From: Bermanella sp044597725
GTDB lineage: Bacteria > Pseudomonadota > Gammaproteobacteria > Pseudomonadales > Oceanobacteraceae
Assembly (NCBI RefSeq): GCF_044597725.1
Contig: NZ_CP139003.1
Span: forward strand, 2,604,001 to 2,668,000
Reading direction: 5' to 3'
DNA length: 64,000 nt
Part shown: positions 45,646-54,736 of the stretch, piece by piece
Layout: each line of letters opens with the position of its first letter
How positions within the stretch are numbered: the stretch's first letter is position 1
Position numbers and translations under genes: made by a program
The notes under the pieces: generated by a model
Seen by the model: only the letters and a program-made list of their open reading frames with translations
Told to the model about the DNA's origin: nothing
The model's database searches: none

Positions 45646-46898
45646 AAAATACCCGCATCTACATTAGCGGCTAACCCAATAAATAAACAAAAGCGCTCCG
45701 CATGATTCGCCTGTGCTGTCATGTGCTGGTGCTGCAAATTATGTAACTGTGCTGCGGGAAAGATATCCGCATTAGCTAACACAGTAAAAGCTTGCTGCAA
45801 TATGGCCTGGTAATCTTCGCGCTGCCTGAACATAGCTGCATAATCCAGATAATTAGTTCTGATATCCCGGGTTAAACGCAAGCGGGTAAACCGCTGATTC
45901 AACTTCGCTTTAATGGCAACTAACCTGGATTTTATATAAATACGTGCAGAAGCGTGCGGTGGTAAGCCAAAACTGTTTTTTGACGGCAGCGCCATTGCTA
46001 CAGAAAACAACTGTTGCAACATATCCATATACAGCTGTTGCCCAAGCCGCTGCTCTGCCGGCGCATACAGCCAGTATTGTGCCCAATCTTTATCAATAAA
46101 AGGCGCCAACACCTCGGCACCTGTGGTTTCGCTGCCCACCTCTGCTTGCCAATGTTGCCAGCATTTTACAGGCAACACTATTGGAGCAATGCAGTTAGCC
46201 TGACGCAGGCAAAAGTTAACCACATCTTCCGGCCGTAACTGATACTGCGATAACAACGGCTGCATTAGCGTCTGGCAAGCCGACAACTCTGGTGTTTGCC
46301 CACTTAGCGTTTTAACTTTGCGTTGTTTAACCACAAAGCTTTGCAGTGTCTGCATCAACGTAGGCATGTCGGCACGGCTAAGGTGGCTACCGGCCAGGGG
46401 GTCGCCCATAAATCCAGACCATATAGTGTAATCTTCGTTGGTAAACCGGGTGCGGGACAAGTGGTTAAACAACGCATCAAAATGAAACGTAGCCGGCGAT
46501 CGCTTTGCCGTTTCCACCAGCATTGGCCAGGTCAGTTTAATATTCACTAAATTAAGTTGGTGGTGCTTAACACCCAAGGCGTTGCTCACTAAGGCACCAA
46601 CGTCGTAATCCAACTGCCCGGGAAAACCAAAACTAATCGTTTCAATGTTTTCTGCCGGCACTCTGGCAAGCAGCGCCGCCAGGATGGCGCGGCTGTCAAA
46701 ACCGCCACTTATCGGCACTAAGTGTTTGCGCTGTACCCTGCTGCTGCACAGCTTATCAAACAGCAGATTAAATTGAGCCACGGCATCGCTTGTGCTGTGG
46801 TTAAAGTGGCCGGCAGCCGGCTGCTGCCAGTGCTCAAACAAAGATAGACCGGCTGGATTCACGTTATAATTGAACCAGCAGTATTCAGAAATTGTCAT
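45642..46898 (-). CDS. Asparagine-synthetase-like protein without a glutaminase domain, copy 2
   Basis: A 418-residue protein with the synthetase-domain PP-loop LVPISGGFDSRAILAAL near 63-79. Only about 60 residues precede it, so the N-terminal glutaminase domain of asparagine synthetase B is missing. It is not closely similar to copy 1 outside the core. SLGFPG-type and SGFMGDPLAGSH motifs match the synthetase fold. It may amidate or otherwise activate a carboxylate of the glycan, but this is inference. Confidence 0.72.
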   Translation of the reverse strand: MTISEYCWFNYNVNPAGLSLFEHWQQPAAGHFNHSTSDAVAQFNLLFDKLCSSRVQRKHLVPISGGFDSRAILAALLARVPAENIETISFGFPGQLDYDVGALVSNALGVKHHQLNLVNIKLTWPMLVETAKRSPATFHFDALFNHLSRTRFTNEDYTIWSGFMGDPLAGSHLSRADMPTLMQTLQSFVVKQRKVKTLSGQTPELSACQTLMQPLLSQYQLRPEDVVNFCLRQANCIAPIVLPVKCWQHWQAEVGSETTGAEVLAPFIDKDWAQYWLYAPAEQRLGQQLYMDMLQQLFSVAMALPSKNSFGLPPHASARIYIKSRLVAIKAKLNQRFTRLRLTRDIRTNYLDYAAMFRQREDYQAILQQAFTVLANADIFPAAQLHNLQHQHMTAQANHAERFCLFIGLAANVDAGIL

Positions 46899-46900
46899 TG

Positions 46901-47602
46901 TTATACTTCACCGTCTGGCTGTAGGGGTATGTTGCACAGGTCGGCAAGAAACGCCGGCAATACCGCTTCCAAATCTTGTTGGGCGTAACGGTTAAATAAC
47001 GCCAGCAACTGATCCGGGTCGCGCTGATACAGCCTGTGCTCTAATAAAGCATCAACTGTTGCCGGTGCAAAACGCATACGTACCAGCTTAGCGGGAACAC
47101 CTGCAACAATGCTGTAAGGCGCGACATCTTTGGTAACCACAGCGGCAGAGCCCACCACCGCGCCTTTGCCTACACGCACTCCCGGCATAATAATGGCGTT
47201 ATGCCCCAACCACACATCGTCTTCTATCAGTGCTTTGTGTTGGTTCAGCTGTGCTTTGTAGTCGCGGTAAAGCGCACTTTTGTCAGCCGTTCTGCGGCCG
47301 GTAAACTCTTCCGGCGATGCCGCGACAAACGGAACCGTTGAGGTAGTTACTTTTTTCAGGTCGTGCGAATTGGGGCCAATAACACAACCGGAACCGATAG
47401 AGCAAAACTTACCAATTGCCGCTGTGGCAGGCCCAATCAAAACCCCGGCGCCGATAAAACTATAAGCGCCAATTTTGACTTTTTTATCCAACACAACACC
47501 GTCTTCTATCTTAACTTTACTGCTGTGCAACAAGCGATGCTTGATTGCTCTTTGTTGCTGCCAGCGTTTGGCTATCTGATAAAGCTCCCGAAGTAATTGC
47601 AT
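46901..47602 (-). CDS. Left-handed beta-helix acyltransferase (CatB/hexapeptide family)
   Basis: A 233-residue acetyltransferase with hexapeptide repeats from about 28 to 175 (VKIGAYSFIGAGVLIG, GKFCSIGSGCVIGPN, DDVWLGHNAIIMPGVRVGKGAVVGSAAVVTKDVAPYSIVAG-type blocks). The histidine in VWLGHNA is the usual catalytic base. It probably adds an acetyl group from acetyl-CoA to a sugar precursor of the glycan. It begins in a TAATG overlap with the gene upstream. Confidence 0.88.
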   Translation of the reverse strand: MQLLRELYQIAKRWQQQRAIKHRLLHSSKVKIEDGVVLDKKVKIGAYSFIGAGVLIGPATAAIGKFCSIGSGCVIGPNSHDLKKVTTSTVPFVAASPEEFTGRRTADKSALYRDYKAQLNQHKALIEDDVWLGHNAIIMPGVRVGKGAVVGSAAVVTKDVAPYSIVAGVPAKLVRMRFAPATVDALLEHRLYQRDPDQLLALFNRYAQQDLEAVLPAFLADLCNIPLQPDGEV

Positions 47603-48924
47603 TAATTCGACTCTAACAAATAGATGTTGTTCTTCAGCCGGCTAATCTTTGGTTGCGTAATTTGCGCAGCAGCACACAGCTTGTTTAATGCGTCCTCTAC
47701 TTCACCTGCGCTAATGTCTCTTTGGCTGGCCGTCTTACCGGTAAGTTGCTGTTTAAACGATGACAGTATGTCCCTGAGCTTCCATTTCATCCGGCAAGCC
47801 ATAGTTAATGACTGCGGCTGAATATCTAACTGGTTCAATGCTTCAACAATCATTTTGTATGAAAAGTCGCCACTGATATTTTCAATATGAGGTTTTAAGA
47901 TCCGGGTAAATTCTTCATCGTGGCTAAGATACTCTGCAGCATCGCCCAGCAATTGCCCTACAAGCAGAGCGCACTGCTCAGTGCTCTGCGCTACTAAGCT
48001 TACCTGGTTTGGCAATGCAATCTCGAAGCGCTCATCATGTACCGGTTTGAACGTTATTACCGGTAAACCTGCGGCATAAGCTTCAATAGCAGTAGTACAA
48101 CCGGTATGAATGACCACGTCGCTACGGTTAAGCCAATAGCCAATATTATGCTGCTTGGTAACAACAACATTTTGCAATGGGGCAGCTAAATCCTGCCAAC
48201 CGGTAATGCTTTCACTGGGGTGCGGGCGAATAATGATTTTATCGTCCGGGTAACGCGCACTCAGCTGTTTAACCAATTCTTTATAATGGTTAAAAAGGCT
48301 CTTTTTATACTCAATTTGGTCAAGTCGCAACGGCAGGCAGCTGTCACTGTGCAGCATATTGTGGCTTTTTAGTAAATCTAACCAACCGTTCTCACCGCGT
48401 TGGTGGTTACATTCAGCCAACTTGGTGTTAATCAAAATTGTTTTTCCATTTAATGATTTTTGTGCCGCATTATAATATCGAAGCGGCGCACGCAGCAGAT
48501 CAAATCTTGGATGTCCGGTGACATTTATGGCTACATCAGACATAAACGCTTGCTTAACCTGACTGATCAGGCCCGCCTGATGCGCACCCCAACAAAAAAA
48601 CATCTGTACATACTTAATTGTTTCAAACATAACACGGCGCTTGAGATAGTCATCATCACTCTGCTGTACCAGGCCTTCTTCGTCATGGATAGCAATTTTG
48701 TGCCCCAGACTATTAATATGTTTAAAGCGTTCAACTAAAGGCGCAGAGGCATCTTTGTAAAAGTAAATGCCTTTGGGCCCCTGCGGCAACAGGCTATTTA
48801 ATGCTTTGGTGCCAATGATTACGCTATAACCTTTACGGCAAGCCTCGGCGGCAATCAGCAACTTGGCGTCAAGTTCCCGTGGCTTTACTTCTATTGGCAG
48901 ATATAAAAATTTACTTTTGTTCAT
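47602..48924 (-). CDS. Surface carbohydrate biosynthesis protein, GT-B-like transferase
   Basis: A 440-residue protein resembling the surface carbohydrate biosynthesis family (GT-B fold). It shares EEG (E82-E83-G84 in IHDEEGLVQQ) and HP (H235-P236 in IIRPHPSES) with bacterial sialyltransferase-like enzymes, followed by HTGCTTAIEAYAAGLPVIT, the usual C-terminal donor-site pattern. Being two genes away from neuA, it could transfer the nonulosonate. This assignment is inferred from context. It overlaps the pyruvyltransferase gene by 14 bases. Confidence 0.7.
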   Translation of the reverse strand: MNKSKFLYLPIEVKPRELDAKLLIAAEACRKGYSVIIGTKALNSLLPQGPKGIYFYKDASAPLVERFKHINSLGHKIAIHDEEGLVQQSDDDYLKRRVMFETIKYVQMFFCWGAHQAGLISQVKQAFMSDVAINVTGHPRFDLLRAPLRYYNAAQKSLNGKTILINTKLAECNHQRGENGWLDLLKSHNMLHSDSCLPLRLDQIEYKKSLFNHYKELVKQLSARYPDDKIIIRPHPSESITGWQDLAAPLQNVVVTKQHNIGYWLNRSDVVIHTGCTTAIEAYAAGLPVITFKPVHDERFEIALPNQVSLVAQSTEQCALLVGQLLGDAAEYLSHDEEFTRILKPHIENISGDFSYKMIVEALNQLDIQPQSLTMACRMKWKLRDILSSFKQQLTGKTASQRDISAGEVEDALNKLCAAAQITQPKISRLKNNIYLLESN

Positions 48925-50065
48925 CAGGTCTCAAACCAAAACTATCTAAAATACCAAAATACACATCTTTGCTGGCATTGCGTCGTGCGCTAAGTTCCTG
49001 GCTGAGACGTTGCTTAATCTCCGGGCCTTGCTGCAGAGCATTCTCAATTTTTCCGATCAAATCGCCGGCAAAATCGTAGTCCAACAGTACATAGCTATCT
49101 GGCATACCAAGCTGATCATAAACATACTTAACCCGATCCAGTGCAACCAAACCCACGGTGGGAACCCCCATTGCGAGAGAACATACATTGGTATGAAAGC
49201 GTGAACCAATAACTAAACGGCTATGTTTGTAGACCGAGAACACGGTTTTAGTACCTTCGTCATACTGCAAGCAAGGCGCTACCGATATGTATTCGCGGAT
49301 AATAAAATCATCCAGCAGACTGAGTACTTCAGCAATAGCCTTTAAATCAGCATAGATGTGGGGCACAAAAACAACATTTATCTTCAGCGTCTTCGTAATA
49401 TGAGTAACAACCTGTGCCAGAGCAGCCAGATAAACTGATTTATCAATATCTCCTCTGCTATGGCTACTCATTTGTAGTTGATCATTTGTTACATTAATGG
49501 CGATGTAGTCTTGTGCCATCGGCAGTGGATTGGGCGCCAGGGTGTCGAAAAAGAAGCCGTTATCCAGCACCTCAGGGATATGCGGCAGATACTTAACTCC
49601 GATATCATTTTTTAACGACAACACCGAACCATCGTTACGCACGGCAATACGTACTTTAGGGTTCAGCATTACCGCATCAAGAAAGCGACGAAACTTATCT
49701 ACGTTACCAACCGGTATCGCTTTATGCGGCATACAGCCGACACTACAAATAAGGGTTGGCACCTGTATTTTTGCAACTAACTGCGGTTCCATATCAATGG
49801 TTGTGCCGGTAGCGCTACCTTCTAACCAATAATCGAGAAAGCCACCACCGCCGATAACCAACATATCGAATTGATTGGCATATTCAATAAATGTCAGATC
49901 AAACCGTTGTTTATCTTCGTGTTTATAGTTTTTATAGAACTTACGGATTTCCAGCCGTTCCACATTAAAATCGTTAAAGTAGTCCGCGAGGATTTTCTGT
50001 AATCCCAGATGGCTAGCATTGTCACCAATATTGCCGACAAAAGATGCAACGTGCAAAATTCTCAA
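48911..50065 (-). CDS. Polysaccharide pyruvyl transferase family protein
   Basis: A 384-residue protein of the pyruvyltransferase family, which adds pyruvate ketals to sugars from phosphoenolpyruvate. ILHVASFVGNIGDNASHLG opens the first Rossmann half, and DMLVIGGGGFLDYW, SRFHTNVCSLAMGVPTVGL and LDYDF are family blocks. The likely start is a TTG at 50065 that overlaps the neuA stop (TTGA) with an AAAGGG ribosome binding site before it. The frame stays open further upstream, but that stretch lies inside neuA. Confidence 0.82.
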   Translation of the reverse strand: MRILHVASFVGNIGDNASHLGLQKILADYFNDFNVERLEIRKFYKNYKHEDKQRFDLTFIEYANQFDMLVIGGGGFLDYWLEGSATGTTIDMEPQLVAKIQVPTLICSVGCMPHKAIPVGNVDKFRRFLDAVMLNPKVRIAVRNDGSVLSLKNDIGVKYLPHIPEVLDNGFFFDTLAPNPLPMAQDYIAINVTNDQLQMSSHSRGDIDKSVYLAALAQVVTHITKTLKINVVFVPHIYADLKAIAEVLSLLDDFIIREYISVAPCLQYDEGTKTVFSVYKHSRLVIGSRFHTNVCSLAMGVPTVGLVALDRVKYVYDQLGMPDSYVLLDYDFAGDLIGKIENALQQGPEIKQRLSQELSARRNASKDVYFGILDSFGLRPDEQK

Positions 50066-50754
50066 CGGTTTAACCCTTTCATAATCAAATACTCCGCAAA
50101 TCCCCAATCAAGTGGTTCATCCAGATCCACAGAGCTCAGTGTATCCATCACAAATGCCGCTACACCTTCACCGTTGTAACTTTTTACCTGCAACAGGTGC
50201 GGGATACTTGCAAGGTACAAAGCACCATTGTGCTCATAAACTTTAGGCATATCCTGCCGGCGTTTTTGCTGCTGACTGTTGATAACCGGCAGCAGCTTAT
50301 TGCCATCCAATGTATACATAAAGGCAGGATGCTTTTTGCTCTGCGTCACTGACACGGTGATATCTGTTCCGGAGCCAATACCCTGTTCAATAATCGCGTC
50401 GATCTGTGCAACCGTTCTAAATGGTGAGGTAGGCTGTAGTAACAGCAAATAATCGTATTGTACTGTTAGCTGCTCAAGTGCATGTACAATAACGTCCATA
50501 CTGCTACTGCTATCCAGTGCCAGTTCAGCCGGTCGTTTAAACGGCACTTCGCAACCCGCAGCCAAAGCTTGCTGCATAATGTTGTCGTCGTCAGAGGATA
50601 AAATCAGCCGGTCTATGTATGCGCTTTGTTTCGCCGCATCTATAGTCCAGTTAATCAAAGGCTTGTCGGCAAGACGTTTAATGTTCTTGCCTGGAATGCC
50701 TTTAGATCCACCGCGGGCAGTGATCAACGCCAGAACCGTTTTTCCCTGATACAT
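50062..50754 (-). CDS. neuA: CMP-nonulosonate cytidylyltransferase (NeuA-like)
   Basis: A 230-residue enzyme that activates sialic-type acids with CTP. The N-terminal ALITARGGSKGIPGKNIKRL is the nucleotide-binding P-loop signature, and LLLLQPTSPFRTVAQID is typical. Its start follows the neuC stop without a gap (TAGATG). Together with neuC and neuB it completes the route from UDP-GlcNAc to CMP-Neu5Ac, or to a legionaminic-type acid if the sugar was modified earlier. Confidence 0.9.
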   Translation of the reverse strand: MYQGKTVLALITARGGSKGIPGKNIKRLADKPLINWTIDAAKQSAYIDRLILSSDDDNIMQQALAAGCEVPFKRPAELALDSSSSMDVIVHALEQLTVQYDYLLLLQPTSPFRTVAQIDAIIEQGIGSGTDITVSVTQSKKHPAFMYTLDGNKLLPVINSQQQKRRQDMPKVYEHNGALYLASIPHLLQVKSYNGEGVAAFVMDTLSSVDLDEPLDWGFAEYLIMKGLNR

Positions 50755-51879
50755 CTAGTTAAAGTCCTTGAACTGCTTTTGGTTTGAAATAGTCCATACG
50801 TCGCCTTGCAGCGCAGCCAGAAACTTCTCTGCGCTGGAACCATCACCGTAGTAAGCACAAGGTGTGAAGCGGGTAAGGGACTTGAACCTGGCCATATGTG
50901 ACAGGATATCAGCGCAGTCAAAATCTACATCGAATATAGACTCGTAGCGAAATCGGTTCTGCTGCCTTGTGCCTATGTTAATTGCCGGGACACCGTAGAT
51001 CGGCGCCTCGTGGATCCCGGCACTGGAGTTCCCCACCAAAAAGTTAGCATGTTTTAAAAAGCGTAAAAAATACTCAAAACGCAGTGACGGGAACAGGCGA
51101 ATATTGCTGTGGTTTTTCAGTCTGTTGTAAGCACTGAAAATGAACTCGGAACCATGATCATTATTTGGGTATACCACAATATAGTTCTCTTTACTGGCCA
51201 GCAACGAATCAACAAAAATTTCTGCGTGTTGTGCCTGCAGTTCATACTCTGTTGTTACCGGGTGCAGCATGGCAATAGCATACTGCTCAAAAGGGATCTG
51301 GTAGCGCTGTTTTGCTTGTTCCAATTCCGGCAGTGTATCTGACAGCATAACATCAACATCGGGCGAGCCGATCCTGAAGATAGTTTCCGGTGCTTCGCCA
51401 AGCTGTTGCAGTCTGCGCTCTGCCGTGTCACTGGCGACAAAATGAATATGCGATAACTTAGAGATAGCATGACGCATCAATTCATCTACCGTACCGGATA
51501 TTTCTCCGCCTTCAACATGCACAACAAGAATATTGCGCAGCGCCCCGGCAGTTGCTCCTGCCAACGCTTCGACCCTGTCGCCGTGCACAACAATCATATC
51601 GACCTGATGCTCATGCAAATAGCGGCTTAAACCGATAATGGTATTGGCCAGAATGATTTCCATATCCTCACCTTCAATCTGATTCATGTAGGTAAAGACA
51701 TTATCGAAACCAGATCTGGAAATCTCTTTTACAGTACCACCGTACTTCGCCAGCATATGAATGCCGGTTGCAAAAATCTGATACTCAAATTCATCACATT
51801 CTTTTACGACTTGAATAAGTGGCTTCAGCTTTCCAAAGTCTGCTCTTGTACCAGTTACGAATAGAACTCGCTTTTGCAT
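50755..51879 (-). CDS. neuC: UDP-GlcNAc 2-epimerase, hydrolysing (NeuC-like)
   Basis: A 374-residue enzyme that converts UDP-GlcNAc to ManNAc plus UDP. LFVTGTRADFGKLKPLIQ at the N-terminus separates this family from the non-hydrolysing WecB enzymes. VVHGDRVEALAGA, VVHVEGGEISGTVDE and VGNSSAGIHEAPIYG are active-site blocks. It lies directly between neuB and neuA with zero-base gaps. It is the first GC-rich gene coming from the AT-rich side, so the composition boundary falls at its start. Confidence 0.9.
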   Translation of the reverse strand: MQKRVLFVTGTRADFGKLKPLIQVVKECDEFEYQIFATGIHMLAKYGGTVKEISRSGFDNVFTYMNQIEGEDMEIILANTIIGLSRYLHEHQVDMIVVHGDRVEALAGATAGALRNILVVHVEGGEISGTVDELMRHAISKLSHIHFVASDTAERRLQQLGEAPETIFRIGSPDVDVMLSDTLPELEQAKQRYQIPFEQYAIAMLHPVTTEYELQAQHAEIFVDSLLASKENYIVVYPNNDHGSEFIFSAYNRLKNHSNIRLFPSLRFEYFLRFLKHANFLVGNSSAGIHEAPIYGVPAINIGTRQQNRFRYESIFDVDFDCADILSHMARFKSLTRFTPCAYYGDGSSAEKFLAALQGDVWTISNQKQFKDFN

Positions 51880-52923
51880 CTACTCGAAATCTCCAAAATC
51901 AATGTGTTCATCTTCATCAATATCTCTTGTAGCCCGCTTACCAATGACATCGTTAAGGTATTCCGCCTTTAGGGCTCCTACACCAGGCCGCTTTGCCCAC
52001 AGGTTATCCATTGAAAATTTTTCACCCGACTTGATAGCTTTAATTGTGACAAGTGTGGAGAATGCGAAATCTCTTGTAACTTGCTCTTCATCGATAAGTG
52101 TTTCCTTAGTTCCACCTCTTTCAAGCTTTATAACTTTGGAGCCTTCTATCAGTTCAGCCATTGAAACTGGATCCATCGAACAAACTATATCTGGTCCCGA
52201 TCTATCCATTGAATCAGTAAAATGTCGCTCTAATATCGAAGCTCCAAGTGCCACAGCACCAAAACATGCTAAGTTATTGGTTGTATGATCCGACAGTCCT
52301 ACTACCGCATCCGGAAATGCATTAGCTAAATCAGTCATAGCACCCAGTCGAACTAATTCAGGAGGCGTTGGGTACAAATTAGTCGTATGTAAAAGAGCAA
52401 AAGGTACTTTATTTCGTCGAAAGATATCGACGGCTTTAGTAACGCTAGCCATGTCGTTCATACCAGTACTTAAAATAACTGGCTTACCAAAAGATGCTAT
52501 ATATTCAAGAAGAGGATAATTATTACACTCACCGGAACCTACTTTAAAAGCTGGAATATCAAATTTTACTAGACGGTCTACCGCAGCACGAGAGAAAGGA
52601 GTGCTAATAAAGATGGCACCTTTTTCTTGTGTATACCGCATGAGCTCAAACTCATCTTCTTCATCTAGAGCACAATTCTTCATAATTTCAAAAATCGAAA
52701 CATCGGCATTGCCAGGAATAGTCTTTTTGGCAAGCTTGCTCATTTCATCAGCAACTATATGGGTTTGATGCTTAACAATTTCAGCTCCGGCCGAAATAGC
52801 TGCATCTACCATCTGCTTTGCTACAATTAAAGAGCCTTCGTGGTTAATACCAATTTCAGCAATCACCACAGGATCATATTCATATCCGATCAACCTGTTT
52901 CCTATCTTTAAGTAAGGTTTCAT
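51880..52923 (-). CDS. neuB: N-acetylneuraminate synthase family protein (NeuB/LegI-like)
   Basis: This enzyme condenses ManNAc, or a diacetyl relative, with phosphoenolpyruvate to give a nonulosonic acid. The protein has 347 residues from the ATG at 52923. VVIAEIGINHEGSL, HQTHIVADEM, FKVGSGECNNYPLLEY and GLSDHTTNN form the TIM-barrel active site, and RPGVGALKAEYLNDVIGK is the C-terminal SAF (antifreeze-like) domain. A GGAG ribosome binding site supports the ATG at 52923 rather than the in-frame ATG at 52974, which would overlap the ABC transporter. Confidence 0.9.
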   Translation of the reverse strand: MKPYLKIGNRLIGYEYDPVVIAEIGINHEGSLIVAKQMVDAAISAGAEIVKHQTHIVADEMSKLAKKTIPGNADVSIFEIMKNCALDEEDEFELMRYTQEKGAIFISTPFSRAAVDRLVKFDIPAFKVGSGECNNYPLLEYIASFGKPVILSTGMNDMASVTKAVDIFRRNKVPFALLHTTNLYPTPPELVRLGAMTDLANAFPDAVVGLSDHTTNNLACFGAVALGASILERHFTDSMDRSGPDIVCSMDPVSMAELIEGSKVIKLERGGTKETLIDEEQVTRDFAFSTLVTIKAIKSGEKFSMDNLWAKRPGVGALKAEYLNDVIGKRATRDIDEDEHIDFGDFE

Positions 52924-52939
52924 ATTTTCTCCGTGAACA

Positions 52940-54736
52940 CTACGCATGCTCAACCATTTGCTGAAAAATTTCATTATTTTTATTCAACTCATCATACCTA
53001 CCAGCGCCTACGATCTCACCTGAATCCAAAAGATAAATACAGTCACACTGTTTTACGGTGGCAAGACGATGCGCAATCATGATGATAGTTTTTTTGCCCG
53101 CAAAGTCATGAATTGCGTCCATTACCAGTTTTTCAGTAATGCCATCCAAGGCACTAGTAGCTTCGTCTAAAACAAGTACTTCGGCGTCGTTGTATAGAGC
53201 TCGAGCAATACCTATACGCTGACGTTGACCACCAGAAATCTGAATCCCACGCTCACCCACTCGAGAATCTAAACCGTCAGGTAAACGTTCAAGCAATTCA
53301 TCTAAGTGTGACATTTTAGCAGCATTTTCTACTCGACTAGCGTCAATTTCTTCAATAGGAATCCCAAAGGCGATATTTTCTCGAATACTAGCATCAGCTA
53401 AAAAAATACTCTGAGGAACAAACCCGACATTATTCTGCCAAGAACGTAACTCACGCTCATCTAGCTGTGTTCCGTCAACTTTTAGCCCTCCACTCTGCGG
53501 CTGCAACAACCCCAAAAGAACATCGATTGCTGTTGACTTTCCAGAACCGGATGCCCCAACTAAGCCTATAACCTTGTTCACTGGAATCTTTAGACTAAGA
53601 CCTTTCAGTGCCTTTTCTTGTTTACCTGGATAAGTGAGGTGAACATTATCCAATTCGATCATATTTTGAGGTGAAAGTTTGCCGATTACGCTAACAGGTT
53701 TAACGACGTTAGTCTCTCGACTATCAATAAGGTGCTTCTCCAAACTGTCAAACGCTGCCAAGTTTGCTTTTACCTGTGATAGATTTGCATAAATCAGCTG
53801 AAATGCTGGCAAGAGTTTAAAGCCAGCCAAAGCATACACAGACAAAATTGGTAATATTTCACCTAAGTTTCCTTGGTGAACAACCAACAAATATAGAACT
53901 AGTAACATCACAGAACCGAATGCAATCAACTCCATAAGATATCTAGGTGCTTGTGATAGAGCTGATGTGAATCCCTGAGCTTTGCCTAGCTTTTGACTGG
54001 CTCGTTCGAAGCGTCTATTGAAATCGGCCTGCCTTCCTAACAGAAGCGTGTCTTTTATCCCGCCAAAACCTTCGCTCATCAATTTAAAACGCTGACTATT
54101 AGTCTGACTAATAGTCGCCCCATTACTAGCCAAGCGGCGACGTACGGTTCTAAAAAGTAAAAAATACACAAGTCCAAAAATAGTTAGCCCAACTAATGCT
54201 ACCAATGGGTTAAATGCAAAAATCACTACGGCCATTGCGGTCGCCATCACGCCCTTTGCATTCATTTGCATCAAGGGTTGAATTATCTGCTTAGTAATAC
54301 GATTGCTTTCCTGCGAAATTAAACTCGTTAATTGACTACTACTACCTTCCGCATGAAAAAGCCAAGGTTGTTGCATATAATGACTATAGAGACGTGTCGA
54401 CAATTCTGCACCAATCTGAGCACCAAACATGGACATCTTCCAAACTGTAAATATCGAAATAACTGCAGCTGCTGTCAGTATAATAAACACGAAAATACCT
54501 ATCATGAACAGGAAATCCTGCGGTGTTTCAATACCACTTTGATGATAGGCTTGCGCCAGAAAGCCATCTCCTTGCAAATGACTCATATCTCCAACAAGTG
54601 CCATAAAAGGACCTATCGAAGCAACGCCAGCTACCTCCGCAAATGCCATCAGAACGACTAAAGCCTGTAAACGAAGAAGTTTCCTTCTTTGCTCCTTGGA
54701 AAGGAGTTTATAAAGTAATTTAAGTCGACTATACAT
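52940..54736 (-). CDS. ABC-type lipid-linked glycan flippase (PglK/WlaB-like)
   Basis: A 598-residue half-transporter: six membrane helices in the first 320 residues, then one ATPase domain. Walker A GASGSGKST is at 394-402, the signature ISGGQ at 500-504, Walker B VLVLDEA at 520-526, and the H-loop MIAHRL near 565. It resembles PglK, which flips undecaprenyl-linked oligosaccharides. It is probably the flippase of this locus, since no Wzx is present. MsbA-type lipid export is the alternative. It overlaps the epimerase upstream in TAATG. Confidence 0.85.
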   Translation of the reverse strand: MYSRLKLLYKLLSKEQRRKLLRLQALVVLMAFAEVAGVASIGPFMALVGDMSHLQGDGFLAQAYHQSGIETPQDFLFMIGIFVFIILTAAAVISIFTVWKMSMFGAQIGAELSTRLYSHYMQQPWLFHAEGSSSQLTSLISQESNRITKQIIQPLMQMNAKGVMATAMAVVIFAFNPLVALVGLTIFGLVYFLLFRTVRRRLASNGATISQTNSQRFKLMSEGFGGIKDTLLLGRQADFNRRFERASQKLGKAQGFTSALSQAPRYLMELIAFGSVMLLVLYLLVVHQGNLGEILPILSVYALAGFKLLPAFQLIYANLSQVKANLAAFDSLEKHLIDSRETNVVKPVSVIGKLSPQNMIELDNVHLTYPGKQEKALKGLSLKIPVNKVIGLVGASGSGKSTAIDVLLGLLQPQSGGLKVDGTQLDERELRSWQNNVGFVPQSIFLADASIRENIAFGIPIEEIDASRVENAAKMSHLDELLERLPDGLDSRVGERGIQISGGQRQRIGIARALYNDAEVLVLDEATSALDGITEKLVMDAIHDFAGKKTIIMIAHRLATVKQCDCIYLLDSGEIVGAGRYDELNKNNEIFQQMVEHA

